Origin: CAZVFX01 sp964626565 | GTDB taxonomy: Bacteria > Myxococcota_A > UBA9042 > CAIXZC01 | NCBI GenBank assembly: GCA_964626565.1 | Contig: CAZVFX010000003.1 | Location: 1-64,000, forward strand | DNA length: 64,000 bases | Direction of reading: 5' to 3' | Shown here: piece by piece, positions 22,950 through 31,706 of the stretch | Layout: every line of letters begins with the position of its first letter | Numbering within the stretch: the first letter of the stretch is position 1 | The notes under the pieces: generated by a model | Seen by the model: only the letters and a program-made list of their open reading frames with translations | What the model was told of the DNA's origin: nothing | The model's database searches: none | Program-made: the position numbers and the translations under genes

Positions 22950-25792
22950 TCACCGTTCAGTTGCAGGAGGTAGTCTTCCAAAGAGCCGTCACCCTTGAAA
23001 CGATAGCCACAGCCGATGGGCGGCTCGTCGTGACGCTGGCTCCACCACTTGAGGCTCAAGTGAATGTGATGGTGGTGGAAGGGCCAACCGTCGCCATAGG
23101 CGAGTCCGTTCTTCGCCTTGTTGTACTGGGTGGAGGTGATCTTGCCGCTGTTCTTCAAATCAAGCAAGGCGCCCTCAATCAACGGCCCCAGCAACTTGTC
23201 CACGCCGGCCACCCGGAACCTGGGGCTGTCCGCCAGGATGGCCAGGAAATAGGCGGTGCGGGGCAGGTCGACGATGTGATTGGTGGTGGAGGTGCAGAAA
23301 TATCCGTCGGTAGCCCCGCCGTTGGGCGCGCACACCACTTTGCCCGAGTTCTCGCCGTTCTTCTGGTAGTAGGCGATATCGATATTGCCACCTTCGTCGT
23401 GGGTGGTTTCCGGGTGCCGGGGTTTGCCCACATCAAAGCCTGGGGTAATTCCGTCGATCTGGCACATGTCCATGAGGCCCAGGGGCTGAGTTCCCGGGAA
23501 CTCCAGTTGTACCTCGTGGATCGCGTTGCGGATCAGCATGACCAGCTCCCGCCGCGCCCAACTGTACCCTGAGGCGTGCTCCACCATGTAGCCATCGCCG
23601 ACGAAGGGGTCGCCCGCGTCGGGATGCGGGAATTGCATCAGATTGGCCGAGAAGCTGTTCTTGACGCACTGTCCGTTGGACTTGCACCCTTTGCACTCGT
23701 TGAAGGAGTAATAGTCGGTGCAATCGTCGCTATCTTTGTACTCGGTGGTCCAGGCGTAGAAATCATAGTTGTTGGCCGCACCGGCGAATCCCTTGCCCTT
23801 GAAGTAGTAGGTCTTACTCGAAACGGCCGCGTAGGCCGATAGAAACTCATCGTTCCAATCGTATTCCCGCCATGTAATCGGATAATCTTCGTATTCGTAC
23901 CGGCAGGCGATGAACTGGCCGGAACTGTCATAAATGCACAGGTCCAGGTCGCCCAGCTCGTGATAGAAGAACATGCCCAGCGTGCCGGTGTGGCCCGCGG
24001 GAATGGTCATTTTGAACCAGTCGTTGTCCTGCACGCAGATCTGCATGCCGGTTTCCTTGGCCTGCTTGAACTGGCCCGGGGTAATTGTCTCCGCCGCGTT
24101 CTTCGACTCATTGGGTTCGAAGGTGTTATCGGTGCAGTCGAAGTCAAAGGTCTGGCACTCGCCGTCTATGCAGTAAAGCCCCTGGGGGCACCACCCGGTG
24201 GGATTTGAGGGAGAGCACTGGCTGGAGGTATCGGTACAGAACTCGTTGGCCTGGTCGCACTGATAGCCCGAGGGACAGTCGGAGGTGGACGCACAGAACG
24301 GGAAGCACACGCCATCGTCACAGGCATAACCTTTCCGGCACTGTGTATCGGAGGTGCAGGTAGGCAGGCAAGCAGTGGTATCATCGCCCACGCCAAAACA
24401 GCCCGACCCTTCTGGGCAACTGTTGCCGGAGCAGTCGAAAATGATGCAGTAGCCTTCCACGAATCCGGTGGGTTCGCCGCTGTAGGTTTCCGGATAGCAG
24501 GTAGCGCCGGCGTCGGCGCAGTCTGCGTCGGAATTGCATGCACCGCCGATGTTCGAGGTTCCGGACCCTTCTTCGTACCAGCAGACACCTACGTCCGGGT
24601 AGCAGAAGTAGCCTTCCCGGCAGTCGCCGTTGTTGGTGCACTCCACGATGCAATAGGTGCCGGCGCCGCTGCCGCCGGTGACTTCGATGCAGGCACTTCC
24701 GTCAGGGCAGTCGCTGTTGTCCTGACAGCCGGGCACGACGCAGAAGCCGCCCAGGAAATCGGTCCAGCACTCCGCGTTGGAAGGAGGCGAGCAGTCCGCG
24801 TCCGACCCACACGGCCCGCCAAGGGAGGAGCACTCTTCGCCGTTGGCGACACACTGCCCGTTTGAGCAATCGAAACCGCAACCGCATTCACCGCACGAAC
24901 CACCACAGCCGTCGCCGCCGCATTCCTTGCCCGCACAGGCAGGCTGACACTGGCATTGGCCGTTACCACAACTCTCACCTTCCCCGCATTGACCGCAGTT
25001 CCCCCCACAACCATCAGGGCCGCACTCTTTGCCGGCACAGGCGGGGGTGCAGTCGGTGCACGCGCCGTTGACGCACGCCTTGCCGCCGACACATTCGCCA
25101 CAGGAACCGCCGCAGCCGTCATCGCCGCATTCGACACCTTCGCAAGGGTCGGTCACGGCCTGGCACTCGATGCCGCCGAAGCAGACGGTGCCGCAGGGGC
25201 AGGTGCCGCAATATCCACCGCAGCCGTCGGGACCGCACACCTTGCCCGAACAATCGGGCTGGCAACTACACTGACCGTCCTGGCAGGTAGTGTCCGGGCT
25301 GCAAGTCCCGCAGGAGCCGCCGCAACCGTCGGGCCCACATTGAGCGGTCTCGCAGGGGTCCCCATCCACGCACGCTCCGCTGGCGCACATTGTTCCGCAG
25401 GCGCACTCGCCGCAGGGCGTACCGCAGCCATCATCACCGCACTGCTTGACGCTGCCGTCGGCGTTAAAGCAGTTGGGTATGCAGCACTCACCTTCCAGGC
25501 ACATGCCCTGACCGCCGGAGCATTCCTTGTCGTTGGGCACCTGGATGCACTCCCACCCCTGGCACATTGCATCGGTGCACCAGTTGCCGTCGTCCGTGGC
25601 TGCGCAATCTCCGCACGAGCCGCCGCAGCCGTCGTCACCGCACTGTTTGCCTTCGCAATCGGGAAGGCAGGTGCCGGAATCAGCAGTGACCGCGACATCG
25701 TCGCCGGTTGCCGGGCCCGAGTCGCTGCCGGGGCAACCTGCAAAAAGCGCGGCGGCCAGAACCACCATCAACAATCCTGGGAAAGTTCGCAT
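22946..25792 (-). CDS. Cys-rich lipoprotein with PPC domain and LAS-type peptidase-like domain
   Basis: A protein of 948 residues; lipobox FAGC, C20. Residues about 40-320 are tandem repeats of the form CGxDGCGGSCGxC joined by CxPxCxGKxC. A second Cys-rich part (about 320-545) has CxSDxDCxxGYxCxxGxC motifs. About 555-690 is a pre-peptidase C-terminal (PPC)-like beta domain (NESKNAAETITPGQ, DNDWFKMTIPAGHTGTL). About 700-948 carries THDEGGNIDI near 795 and HHHHIHLS near 904. This H...D / HxH pattern is that of zinc LAS peptidases (M15/M74, murein endopeptidases), so cleavage of peptidoglycan peptides is inferred. First gene of a six-gene run; a weak promoter candidate lies upstream. Confidence 0.82.
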   Translation of the reverse strand: MRTFPGLLMVVLAAALFAGCPGSDSGPATGDDVAVTADSGTCLPDCEGKQCGDDGCGGSCGDCAATDDGNWCTDAMCQGWECIQVPNDKECSGGQGMCLEGECCIPNCFNADGSVKQCGDDGCGTPCGECACGTMCASGACVDGDPCETAQCGPDGCGGSCGTCSPDTTCQDGQCSCQPDCSGKVCGPDGCGGYCGTCPCGTVCFGGIECQAVTDPCEGVECGDDGCGGSCGECVGGKACVNGACTDCTPACAGKECGPDGCGGNCGQCGEGESCGNGQCQCQPACAGKECGGDGCGGSCGECGCGFDCSNGQCVANGEECSSLGGPCGSDADCSPPSNAECWTDFLGGFCVVPGCQDNSDCPDGSACIEVTGGSGAGTYCIVECTNNGDCREGYFCYPDVGVCWYEEGSGTSNIGGACNSDADCADAGATCYPETYSGEPTGFVEGYCIIFDCSGNSCPEGSGCFGVGDDTTACLPTCTSDTQCRKGYACDDGVCFPFCASTSDCPSGYQCDQANEFCTDTSSQCSPSNPTGWCPQGLYCIDGECQTFDFDCTDNTFEPNESKNAAETITPGQFKQAKETGMQICVQDNDWFKMTIPAGHTGTLGMFFYHELGDLDLCIYDSSGQFIACRYEYEDYPITWREYDWNDEFLSAYAAVSSKTYYFKGKGFAGAANNYDFYAWTTEYKDSDDCTDYYSFNECKGCKSNGQCVKNSFSANLMQFPHPDAGDPFVGDGYMVEHASGYSWARRELVMLIRNAIHEVQLEFPGTQPLGLMDMCQIDGITPGFDVGKPRHPETTHDEGGNIDIAYYQKNGENSGKVVCAPNGGATDGYFCTSTTNHIVDLPRTAYFLAILADSPRFRVAGVDKLLGPLIEGALLDLKNSGKITSTQYNKAKNGLAYGDGWPFHHHHIHLSLKWWSQRHDEPPIGCGYRFKGDGSLEDYLLQLNGE

Positions 25793-25834
25793 TGTAGTAC
25801 CTCTTTTCTACCCGCTTACAGAAAACAGGCACGC

Positions 25835-25863
25835 ACGTTACTTACAAACCGGGTAGTTGTAAA
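25835..25863 (-). promoter_or_regulatory. candidate promoter for the 25792-17759 operon
   Basis: On the minus strand TTTACA (25858-25863), 17-bp spacer, TAACGT (25835-25840), about 43 bp before the ATG at 25792. Spacing is ideal and sequence match moderate. Confidence 0.35.
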
Positions 25864-25877
25864 GAGGTTAATTATAT

Positions 25878-25904
25878 GGTCGATGGTCGATGGTCGATGG
25901 TCGG
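25878..25904. repeat. 7-bp tandem microrepeat GGTCGAT
   Basis: Almost four head-to-tail copies of GGTCGAT in the 130-bp gap between the HD-GYP stop (25923) and the peptidase-like lipoprotein start (25792). It is one of several intergenic arrays in the window with a 7-bp period. Confidence 0.85.
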
Positions 25905-25922
25905 AGGCGGGCCCTGCGAGGG

Positions 25923-27731
25923 TCAGGTTGGGCTGCGGAATTCGAACCTGTCTTCTTTGAAGACCGAGACGCAGGCGTCCACCACTTTGCCGTCGTATCG
26001 GGTACCGCGATGGGTGGTGATCTCCTCGAGCGCGGCGGCGACTCCGAGGGCGGGCCGGTAGGGGCGGTGCGAGGACATCGCTTCCACCACATCGGCGACG
26101 GCGAGCACCCGTGCGCCCCGGGTGATCTCATCGCCCTTGAGCCCTTTCGGATAGCCGGAACCGTCCAGCCTTTCATGGTGCTGATGGACGATTTCGGCCA
26201 CCGGCCAGGGGAAATCGATAGGCTCAAGAATCTCGAAGCCGACGGTAGAGTGGGTCTTTATGAGACCCATTTCGATCTCGGAAAGTCGGCCGGCCTTGTT
26301 CAGCAACTCCGCGGGCACCGACAATTTGCCGATGTCGTGAATCACGCCTGCCACTCTGACGCCTTCCGTCTCCTCGGCGGACAAGCCTACTTTCGCGGCC
26401 AAGGCTCGGGCCAGATCGGCTACTCTCTTCTGATGGCCCGCCGCGTACGGATCCCGCCGCTCTCCGGCGATACCGATAGCGTCGATAATGCCTCCCAGGG
26501 TCTTGCGCAATCTCCCCATGGTACCTTCCAGCTTGTCTTGCGCCTCCCATCGGGTGACCATTCCCGCCAGCGCTTTCGCCACCGCCGCGAGGTACTGCTC
26601 GTCACGGTCGTTTCGGGAATAGCCGGCCTTGAGATGGAAGTCGGCCACGCCCAGTACTTTCAGAGCATGCACCATGGGCACGCAATAGTGCCCGTGTTCC
26701 GTTGAGTCGACAAGACACTCCAGCTCCCCTTCCGTCGCATGGGAAGAATAGTGGAGTTTCCCCGTTTCTCCGGCCACACCACAGGGGCACCTGCCGAACG
26801 GCACGACCGCGCAGGCCTCCTTGACACGCTGAGGAAGCCCGCGGTGTGCCTTCAGCGACAGATTGTGAGCCTCATGGTCTGCGATGAACACAGCCCCTTT
26901 CGCATCCAGGGACAACCTCACCGGAGCGAGCGCCGCGTCGAGAGCCTGGCCCAGCATCTCCTCCAGTTTCAGGTCCTCGAGCCCCACACTCAAGACAGAG
27001 TTGAGACCTTCCTGAATCTCGTTGCGGTATCGAAGCTCGTCGACCATGGTGTCGAAGGCTGCACCCAAATCCCCTATCTCGTCGCCTTTTGCCAATTGAG
27101 CCTTGCTCTCGAAATCCCCGGAACCGACCGCGGCGGTAACCCGCTGCAGTTCATTCAGGGGACGGGTTATGGCTCCGGCGAGAAACAGCGAACCTATGGC
27201 TCCCAGCAGCAACACGGCCCCGACGATGAGGCCGAGGCGGTTGGTGACCCGCACCACACTTGCACTCACTGCTTCCGCGGACATTCCCATGCGCACCTGG
27301 CCCGGCTTGCCATCCAAAATGGGAACCGCGATGTCGATGATCTCGGCGCCGTCAGCATCGATACGCTGGGAACTGAACTTGTGCCCGGTCTCGACAGAGT
27401 TTGCCGCCAGCAGCGCACCAGGAAGCCCTCCCTTGAGAGAATGGGCCAACGGTTTGCCCCCTGGCCCCACGACAATAACGTACTGAACACCGTCGGCCGC
27501 GGCGTGCCGGTTCACCTGCATCTGGAGTTCGACCCAGTTTTCGGTTAGCACAAGATCGGAGCATTCCCGGGCAGTGGACTGGGCCACAACTACCCCATGC
27601 AACTCCAGCTCTTCAGACAGGCTCTCTGCAACCACCCACTGCACCGCCAACAACACCGCTCCGCCCAGCATCAACACCAGCAGCACGGCGCCCAGCAAGA
27701 ACTTGGTCTTCATCCGGATTCTGCCGATCAT
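25923..27731 (-). CDS. HD-GYP receptor: periplasmic sensor, HAMP, Cys-containing GAF, c-di-GMP phosphodiesterase
   Basis: A protein of 602 residues. TM1 about 11-34, periplasmic Cache-like sensor about 35-165, TM2 about 166-189, HAMP about 190-240, GAF about 250-395, HD-GYP about 415-602. The phosphodiesterase signatures are intact: HDIGK (465-469), HxxxxxxE after it and HHERLDGSGYP (518-528). It should hydrolyse c-di-GMP. The GAF carries an unusual set, C307, C315, C317, C339 and C350, in ACAVVPFGRCPCG and ECLVDSTEHGHYC, which suggests metal or redox sensing. The ATG overlaps the stop of the PhnD-like gene (ATGA), so the binding protein probably feeds this sensor. Confidence 0.88.
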   Translation of the reverse strand: MIGRIRMKTKFLLGAVLLVLMLGGAVLLAVQWVVAESLSEELELHGVVVAQSTARECSDLVLTENWVELQMQVNRHAAADGVQYVIVVGPGGKPLAHSLKGGLPGALLAANSVETGHKFSSQRIDADGAEIIDIAVPILDGKPGQVRMGMSAEAVSASVVRVTNRLGLIVGAVLLLGAIGSLFLAGAITRPLNELQRVTAAVGSGDFESKAQLAKGDEIGDLGAAFDTMVDELRYRNEIQEGLNSVLSVGLEDLKLEEMLGQALDAALAPVRLSLDAKGAVFIADHEAHNLSLKAHRGLPQRVKEACAVVPFGRCPCGVAGETGKLHYSSHATEGELECLVDSTEHGHYCVPMVHALKVLGVADFHLKAGYSRNDRDEQYLAAVAKALAGMVTRWEAQDKLEGTMGRLRKTLGGIIDAIGIAGERRDPYAAGHQKRVADLARALAAKVGLSAEETEGVRVAGVIHDIGKLSVPAELLNKAGRLSEIEMGLIKTHSTVGFEILEPIDFPWPVAEIVHQHHERLDGSGYPKGLKGDEITRGARVLAVADVVEAMSSHRPYRPALGVAAALEEITTHRGTRYDGKVVDACVSVFKEDRFEFRSPT

Positions 27732-28687
27732 TTCGCCGCCCCCGCCTTGCCTGTTTTGGACCGCGCTTCCTCCCAGAGTTTCATCTCCCGTATCGACTGG
27801 TAGGCGCTGTCGTCCAACTCGACGAATCGGTCGATCATCATCCCCTTCAGGATCTTCCTGCCTTCAGGATCCTCGTGGGCTGCCAGGATTATGCGGCGCA
27901 GGCTGTCCTTCAATTCCGCAGGTAGTCCCGGCCGAACCGCGACCGGCGGAATGCCATAGGGCGGAGATTTCTTGACGATGCGAGTCCGCCTGGCCAGGTC
28001 CGAATTCGTTGCTTCGGCATATTCCCAGATGAGGCTATCCACCGCGGCCCCGTCCACGACACCCTCGGCGACCGCGCGAATCGACTTGTCGTGGGCATGG
28101 GTATAGACCGTTGAGGAGAAGAACGATTCAGGGGTTTCGCCGATCTGGCCCAACATGTAGGTTGGAGCCAGCTTGCCCGAATTCGACATGGGGTCGGTGA
28201 ACGCGAACTTCTTTCCCCTCAGACCCTCGAAGTCGACAACTTCGCTTTCCACCGGCACAATGATGTATGAGTAATACACCGTCTCACCATAGGCTTGGGG
28301 TGCCACCAGCAGTTCCAGACCGAATTCATCATGGCCGAGGACATAGGGTTTGCCACAAACGAACGCGGCATCGAGGTCGCCGGCCTGCAGCAGGTGGTTG
28401 ATTTCAGCGTAGGTCTTGCGGTCAACGAGCGCGATGTCGCGCCCCAGCTTCTTCTCGACATATTTCAAGAATTGCCAGTAATACGAATAGCCGGCGTCGG
28501 GAGTAATCATCGCCCCTACCGCAATACGAACCGGTCGTGCGGCCGGATGCGTATCCCCGCCCGCAGGCGCAGTTACGGCAACGTCCTTCAAGCTGACACT
28601 CTTGACCTTCTTCTTGCCACTGCAAGACCAGGACAAAGAGCATATCAACATCGCGGCCCACACAGCACACCCTGCCATTCTCATCAT
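27728..28687 (-). CDS. PhnD-like substrate-binding lipoprotein
   Basis: A protein of about 319 residues from the ATG at 28687, chosen because a G-rich site (GGGGGA) precedes it and a lipoprotein signal (ICSLSWSC) follows; in-frame ATGs lie 36 and 63 bases upstream without ribosome site support. The mature protein matches the PhnD/SsuA/transferrin-like periplasmic binding fold: RIAVGAMITPD, YWQFLKYVEKKLGRDI, AGDLDAAFVCG, FAFTDPMSNSG, AVAEGVVDGAAVDS. Such proteins bind phosphonates, phosphite or other oxyanions. There are no ABC permease or ATPase genes nearby. The gene is translationally coupled to the HD-GYP receptor, so a sensory rather than transport role is inferred. Confidence 0.82.
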   Translation of the reverse strand: MMRMAGCAVWAAMLICSLSWSCSGKKKVKSVSLKDVAVTAPAGGDTHPAARPVRIAVGAMITPDAGYSYYWQFLKYVEKKLGRDIALVDRKTYAEINHLLQAGDLDAAFVCGKPYVLGHDEFGLELLVAPQAYGETVYYSYIIVPVESEVVDFEGLRGKKFAFTDPMSNSGKLAPTYMLGQIGETPESFFSSTVYTHAHDKSIRAVAEGVVDGAAVDSLIWEYAEATNSDLARRTRIVKKSPPYGIPPVAVRPGLPAELKDSLRRIILAAHEDPEGRKILKGMMIDRFVELDDSAYQSIREMKLWEEARSKTGKAGAAK

Positions 28688-28916
28688 CGTCCCCCGGAAT
28701 TCTCGCGATCCTTCTCCAAACATGTTTGTGCCGGCCCGACAGAAAAGCAAGAAAAAAGAAAGAGAGTCACAAATTCCTCATAATGCGGTTAGTATAAACC
28801 AACACGGCGCAGGTATAAACCCCGCCCCTTCGCCGGATCCGGTGTCGCGAGGCCCGGTCTTTGCACTTGGGGATTCTGCTGGTCTCAGGGGTCAGGTTAC
28901 AGGCTGAACGCGGCCG

Positions 28917-31706
28917 CTACGAGCAGGCGTCGCCGACGCCGTCGCCGTCGGTGTCCTTCTGGTCTTTGTTGGGGGTAACCGGGCAGTTATCGCACGCGTC
29001 GCCGACGCTGTCGGCGTCTTCGTCTTCCTGGCCGGGATTGGGGGTGTCGGGGCAGTTGTCGCACGCGTTGCCCACGCCGTCGGGAGGAGCGCCCTTGATT
29101 TCGAATTGGACGCGAATCCACAGCGGGCCCTGGCCGCCCCCCACGGGCCACATCCAAAACGCGGTTCCGTCCACCCAGTCGGCCACCGGGTTCCACGGCG
29201 GCTCGCCGTTCTTGCCGAGATTGATGAACCCGCCCCAGGCTGAGTCATCGAAGTCTATGTCCAGCCATCCCTCCGGCGGCTCCTCGGAGGTAGCCTTCCA
29301 CCCCTTGGTCGCGTCGGAGTTGATCACCACCGCGCCGTTGGCGGGATCGTAGATACTGAACAAGGTTCCCTTCTCGCCGCCCACATCAAGGATCCGCTTA
29401 GCGGCCACGTGAATCCCGGGTGAGAGCTGTCTTTCGGCCACACTTTTCACGCTCCACTCATTGCTGGTGTACAACAACTCTCCATCAAGGTAGACCTGCT
29501 CTTCGTCGTCGGTTGTCGACTCCACCGCAAAGGGCTTCGCCTCTCCGCCGCCATCCTCCTGCTCCGGGTTTTTCACCCCTTTGCAGTTGTCGCAGAGATC
29601 TCCGACTCCGTCATCATCACCGTCTTCCTGTCCAGGGTTGTACATGCCCGGACAGTTGTCGCACACCTCGCCGACTCCGTCCGGGGCGCCGGGGGTTTCG
29701 AATTCCAGCCGGATCCAGAAGGGGCCTTCTCCGCCTGCCGATGGCCACAGCCATTGGGCGGTGGTATCGGTCAAGCCCGTGACGCCTGCATACGGGTCCT
29801 CTCCAAAACTGGCAATCACCGTCATGCCGCTCCATCCGGAATCGTCAAAGCCGGGCTCAAGCCACCCCTCGGGCGGCTCCTCCGCGGTTGCCTTCCAACC
29901 CGCACCCGCATGGGTCTGAGCCAAGACCGTGCCAGTCCCGTCAATGCGGAGACTCAGGAAGGTCCCAGCTTCCCCGCCCGTGTCCTGGACCCTCTTGGCC
30001 ACAACGTGGGTACCGGGTTCCAGCGAGGCCGAGACGCCCTGCCCCTCAGACCAGATCTCGTTGGTGAACAGAAGCACACCGTCAAGGTAGACGTCTTCCG
30101 AATTGTCGGTGGACGATTCCAGCACCACCGCGGTCGGCTCCGTAGCGCCGTCCGCCTGGTCAGGGTTGGCCAACTCGGGGCAGTTGTCCACCGGGTCGAG
30201 GATCTGGTCCTCGTCGGAGTCGGGTACCGGTTCCGGTCCGGCGGTGAGTAGCAGTTGGGAAGGTCCGGTGCCGTCCCGGCTGACGAACAGGTCGTCGTCC
30301 CCGTCACCGTCAAGGTCTCCCACCGCAATTGCAAAGGCGGACTGGCTGGGGAGATTACCGGGGAGCTTGGCCGAGTAATCGAACAGCCGGCCTGAGCCAT
30401 CATTACGATAGAGGGCTGCCGGTGCGGCCAGGTTGGCGACGAGTATGTCCATGTGCCCATCGAGGTCGAGGTCAGCGCCCACTGCCCCGGTGCCCGCGGC
30501 CCCTTCCTGGCCCAGGTAGACCTTGGTGTAATCGAGGAAACGGCCCAGGCCGTCGTTGACCAGCACCTTGTCCTGGCCGTTGGCGGTGAGGTAGATGTCA
30601 GGAAATCCGTCACCGTTGAGGTCAGCGAGCGCGGGCGGTCGCGCACCGGGCGCCTCGGTGTAAGGGAGGGCATCGGGAGCAGCCAACTTATACACCCCGC
30701 CCCCGTCGTTGAGGTAGAGCCGGCACGGCTCCATGTCTCCTGCAAAGAAGAGGTCCACGTCGTCGTCACCGTCCACGTCTCCGGCGACCACCGCGGCAGA
30801 CCAGAACTCTCCGGCAGGCAGCACCTCGGCCGTAGCATCCACGAAACTGCCCTCGCCGTCGTTGCGCCACACCCGGTTGCCGGGAAGAACGGTATCGGCC
30901 ACAGCCGCATTGGCTACCACGAGGTCGATGTCGTCGTCGCCTTCCAGGTCCACGGCAACAGCCGCCAGAGTGGTATCGGCCGACTGGGGCAACGGGGCCT
31001 CCTCAGACTCGGTGAAGACGCCGGACCCATCGTTGAGCCAGAGCCTGTTTTGCTGGGCCTCGACATTGCCGAGATACAGGTCGGTGTGCCCATCGCCGTC
31101 GAAATCAGCGGCGAGGACAGTGTGGGTGGCGTCGGCCTCACCTTCCGGGAAGCGGGTCTCGGCTTCATCGGTAAGCCCAGCCTCGCCATCGTTAATCAGG
31201 ATGCGGTTGGGGCCGCCGAGAACCGCCTGGACCGCGTCCAGGTCTCCGTCACCATCCACGTCAACCAACACTGCGCCGCGGCCTTCCACCGGTTCGAGGT
31301 TGAAACCCGCTTCAGTGAAGTCTATGAGTTGAATGGGGATCGCCAGGTATGAAAAGCCCTCTTCCAGGAGCAAGCTGGTCGAACCGGTAACCACCTCCAC
31401 GTCAACTGCTCCGGCCACCCCGCGGGGCGTTTCCACCGTAACCTGTCCGTCTTGAGTCGATGTGATCTTCGCGTCCAAACCATCGAAACGTACGGCCACT
31501 ACATCGTCAAGGGAATCGCCGGCGAGAAGCACCGACTCACCACCCCGGGCTGAACCTTCAGTGGGGGAAACCGTAAACGCCGCGCTCACTTCACCTGCCG
31601 GCAGGTCCGGCACCGCTTCAGCGTCCGAAGGCAACTGCGCACCGTCGGAACTGCAGGAGAATACCACGGCAACAAGCAAGCCGAGAATTGTGTATTGATG
31701 TTTCAT
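28917..31706 (-). CDS. lipoprotein: TIG, FG-GAP propeller, two sugar-binding-like modules, TSP3 tail
   Basis: A protein of 929 residues; lipobox VVFSC, C18. Residues about 45-120 form an IPT/TIG domain (VSPTEGSARGGESVLLAG). About 130-490 contain FG-GAP/VCBS calcium loops (DVDGDGDLDAVQ, DFDGDGHTDLYLG, DLDGDGDDDLFVS) forming a probable seven-bladed propeller. Then come two copies of a module of about 130 residues with EDVYLDGVLLF/EQVYLDGELLY and GWLxxxFDDSxW, the latter typical of galactose-binding-like beta-sandwiches. TSP3-like DNCPxxxNPxQxDxDxDGVGDxC motifs separate and follow them. Its ATG overlaps the stop of the upstream giant gene, and it is paralogous to that gene's third module. Confidence 0.88.
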   Translation of the reverse strand: MKHQYTILGLLVAVVFSCSSDGAQLPSDAEAVPDLPAGEVSAAFTVSPTEGSARGGESVLLAGDSLDDVVAVRFDGLDAKITSTQDGQVTVETPRGVAGAVDVEVVTGSTSLLLEEGFSYLAIPIQLIDFTEAGFNLEPVEGRGAVLVDVDGDGDLDAVQAVLGGPNRILINDGEAGLTDEAETRFPEGEADATHTVLAADFDGDGHTDLYLGNVEAQQNRLWLNDGSGVFTESEEAPLPQSADTTLAAVAVDLEGDDDIDLVVANAAVADTVLPGNRVWRNDGEGSFVDATAEVLPAGEFWSAAVVAGDVDGDDDVDLFFAGDMEPCRLYLNDGGGVYKLAAPDALPYTEAPGARPPALADLNGDGFPDIYLTANGQDKVLVNDGLGRFLDYTKVYLGQEGAAGTGAVGADLDLDGHMDILVANLAAPAALYRNDGSGRLFDYSAKLPGNLPSQSAFAIAVGDLDGDGDDDLFVSRDGTGPSQLLLTAGPEPVPDSDEDQILDPVDNCPELANPDQADGATEPTAVVLESSTDNSEDVYLDGVLLFTNEIWSEGQGVSASLEPGTHVVAKRVQDTGGEAGTFLSLRIDGTGTVLAQTHAGAGWKATAEEPPEGWLEPGFDDSGWSGMTVIASFGEDPYAGVTGLTDTTAQWLWPSAGGEGPFWIRLEFETPGAPDGVGEVCDNCPGMYNPGQEDGDDDGVGDLCDNCKGVKNPEQEDGGGEAKPFAVESTTDDEEQVYLDGELLYTSNEWSVKSVAERQLSPGIHVAAKRILDVGGEKGTLFSIYDPANGAVVINSDATKGWKATSEEPPEGWLDIDFDDSAWGGFINLGKNGEPPWNPVADWVDGTAFWMWPVGGGQGPLWIRVQFEIKGAPPDGVGNACDNCPDTPNPGQEDEDADSVGDACDNCPVTPNKDQKDTDGDGVGDACS

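Noticed and set aside
28838..28880. Possible third copy of the dispersed repeat
   Set aside because: Only a core of about 30 bp (CCGGTCTTTGCACTTGG region) resembles the element, and the hairpin part is missing. It is too weak to list as a feature without a scored alignment.
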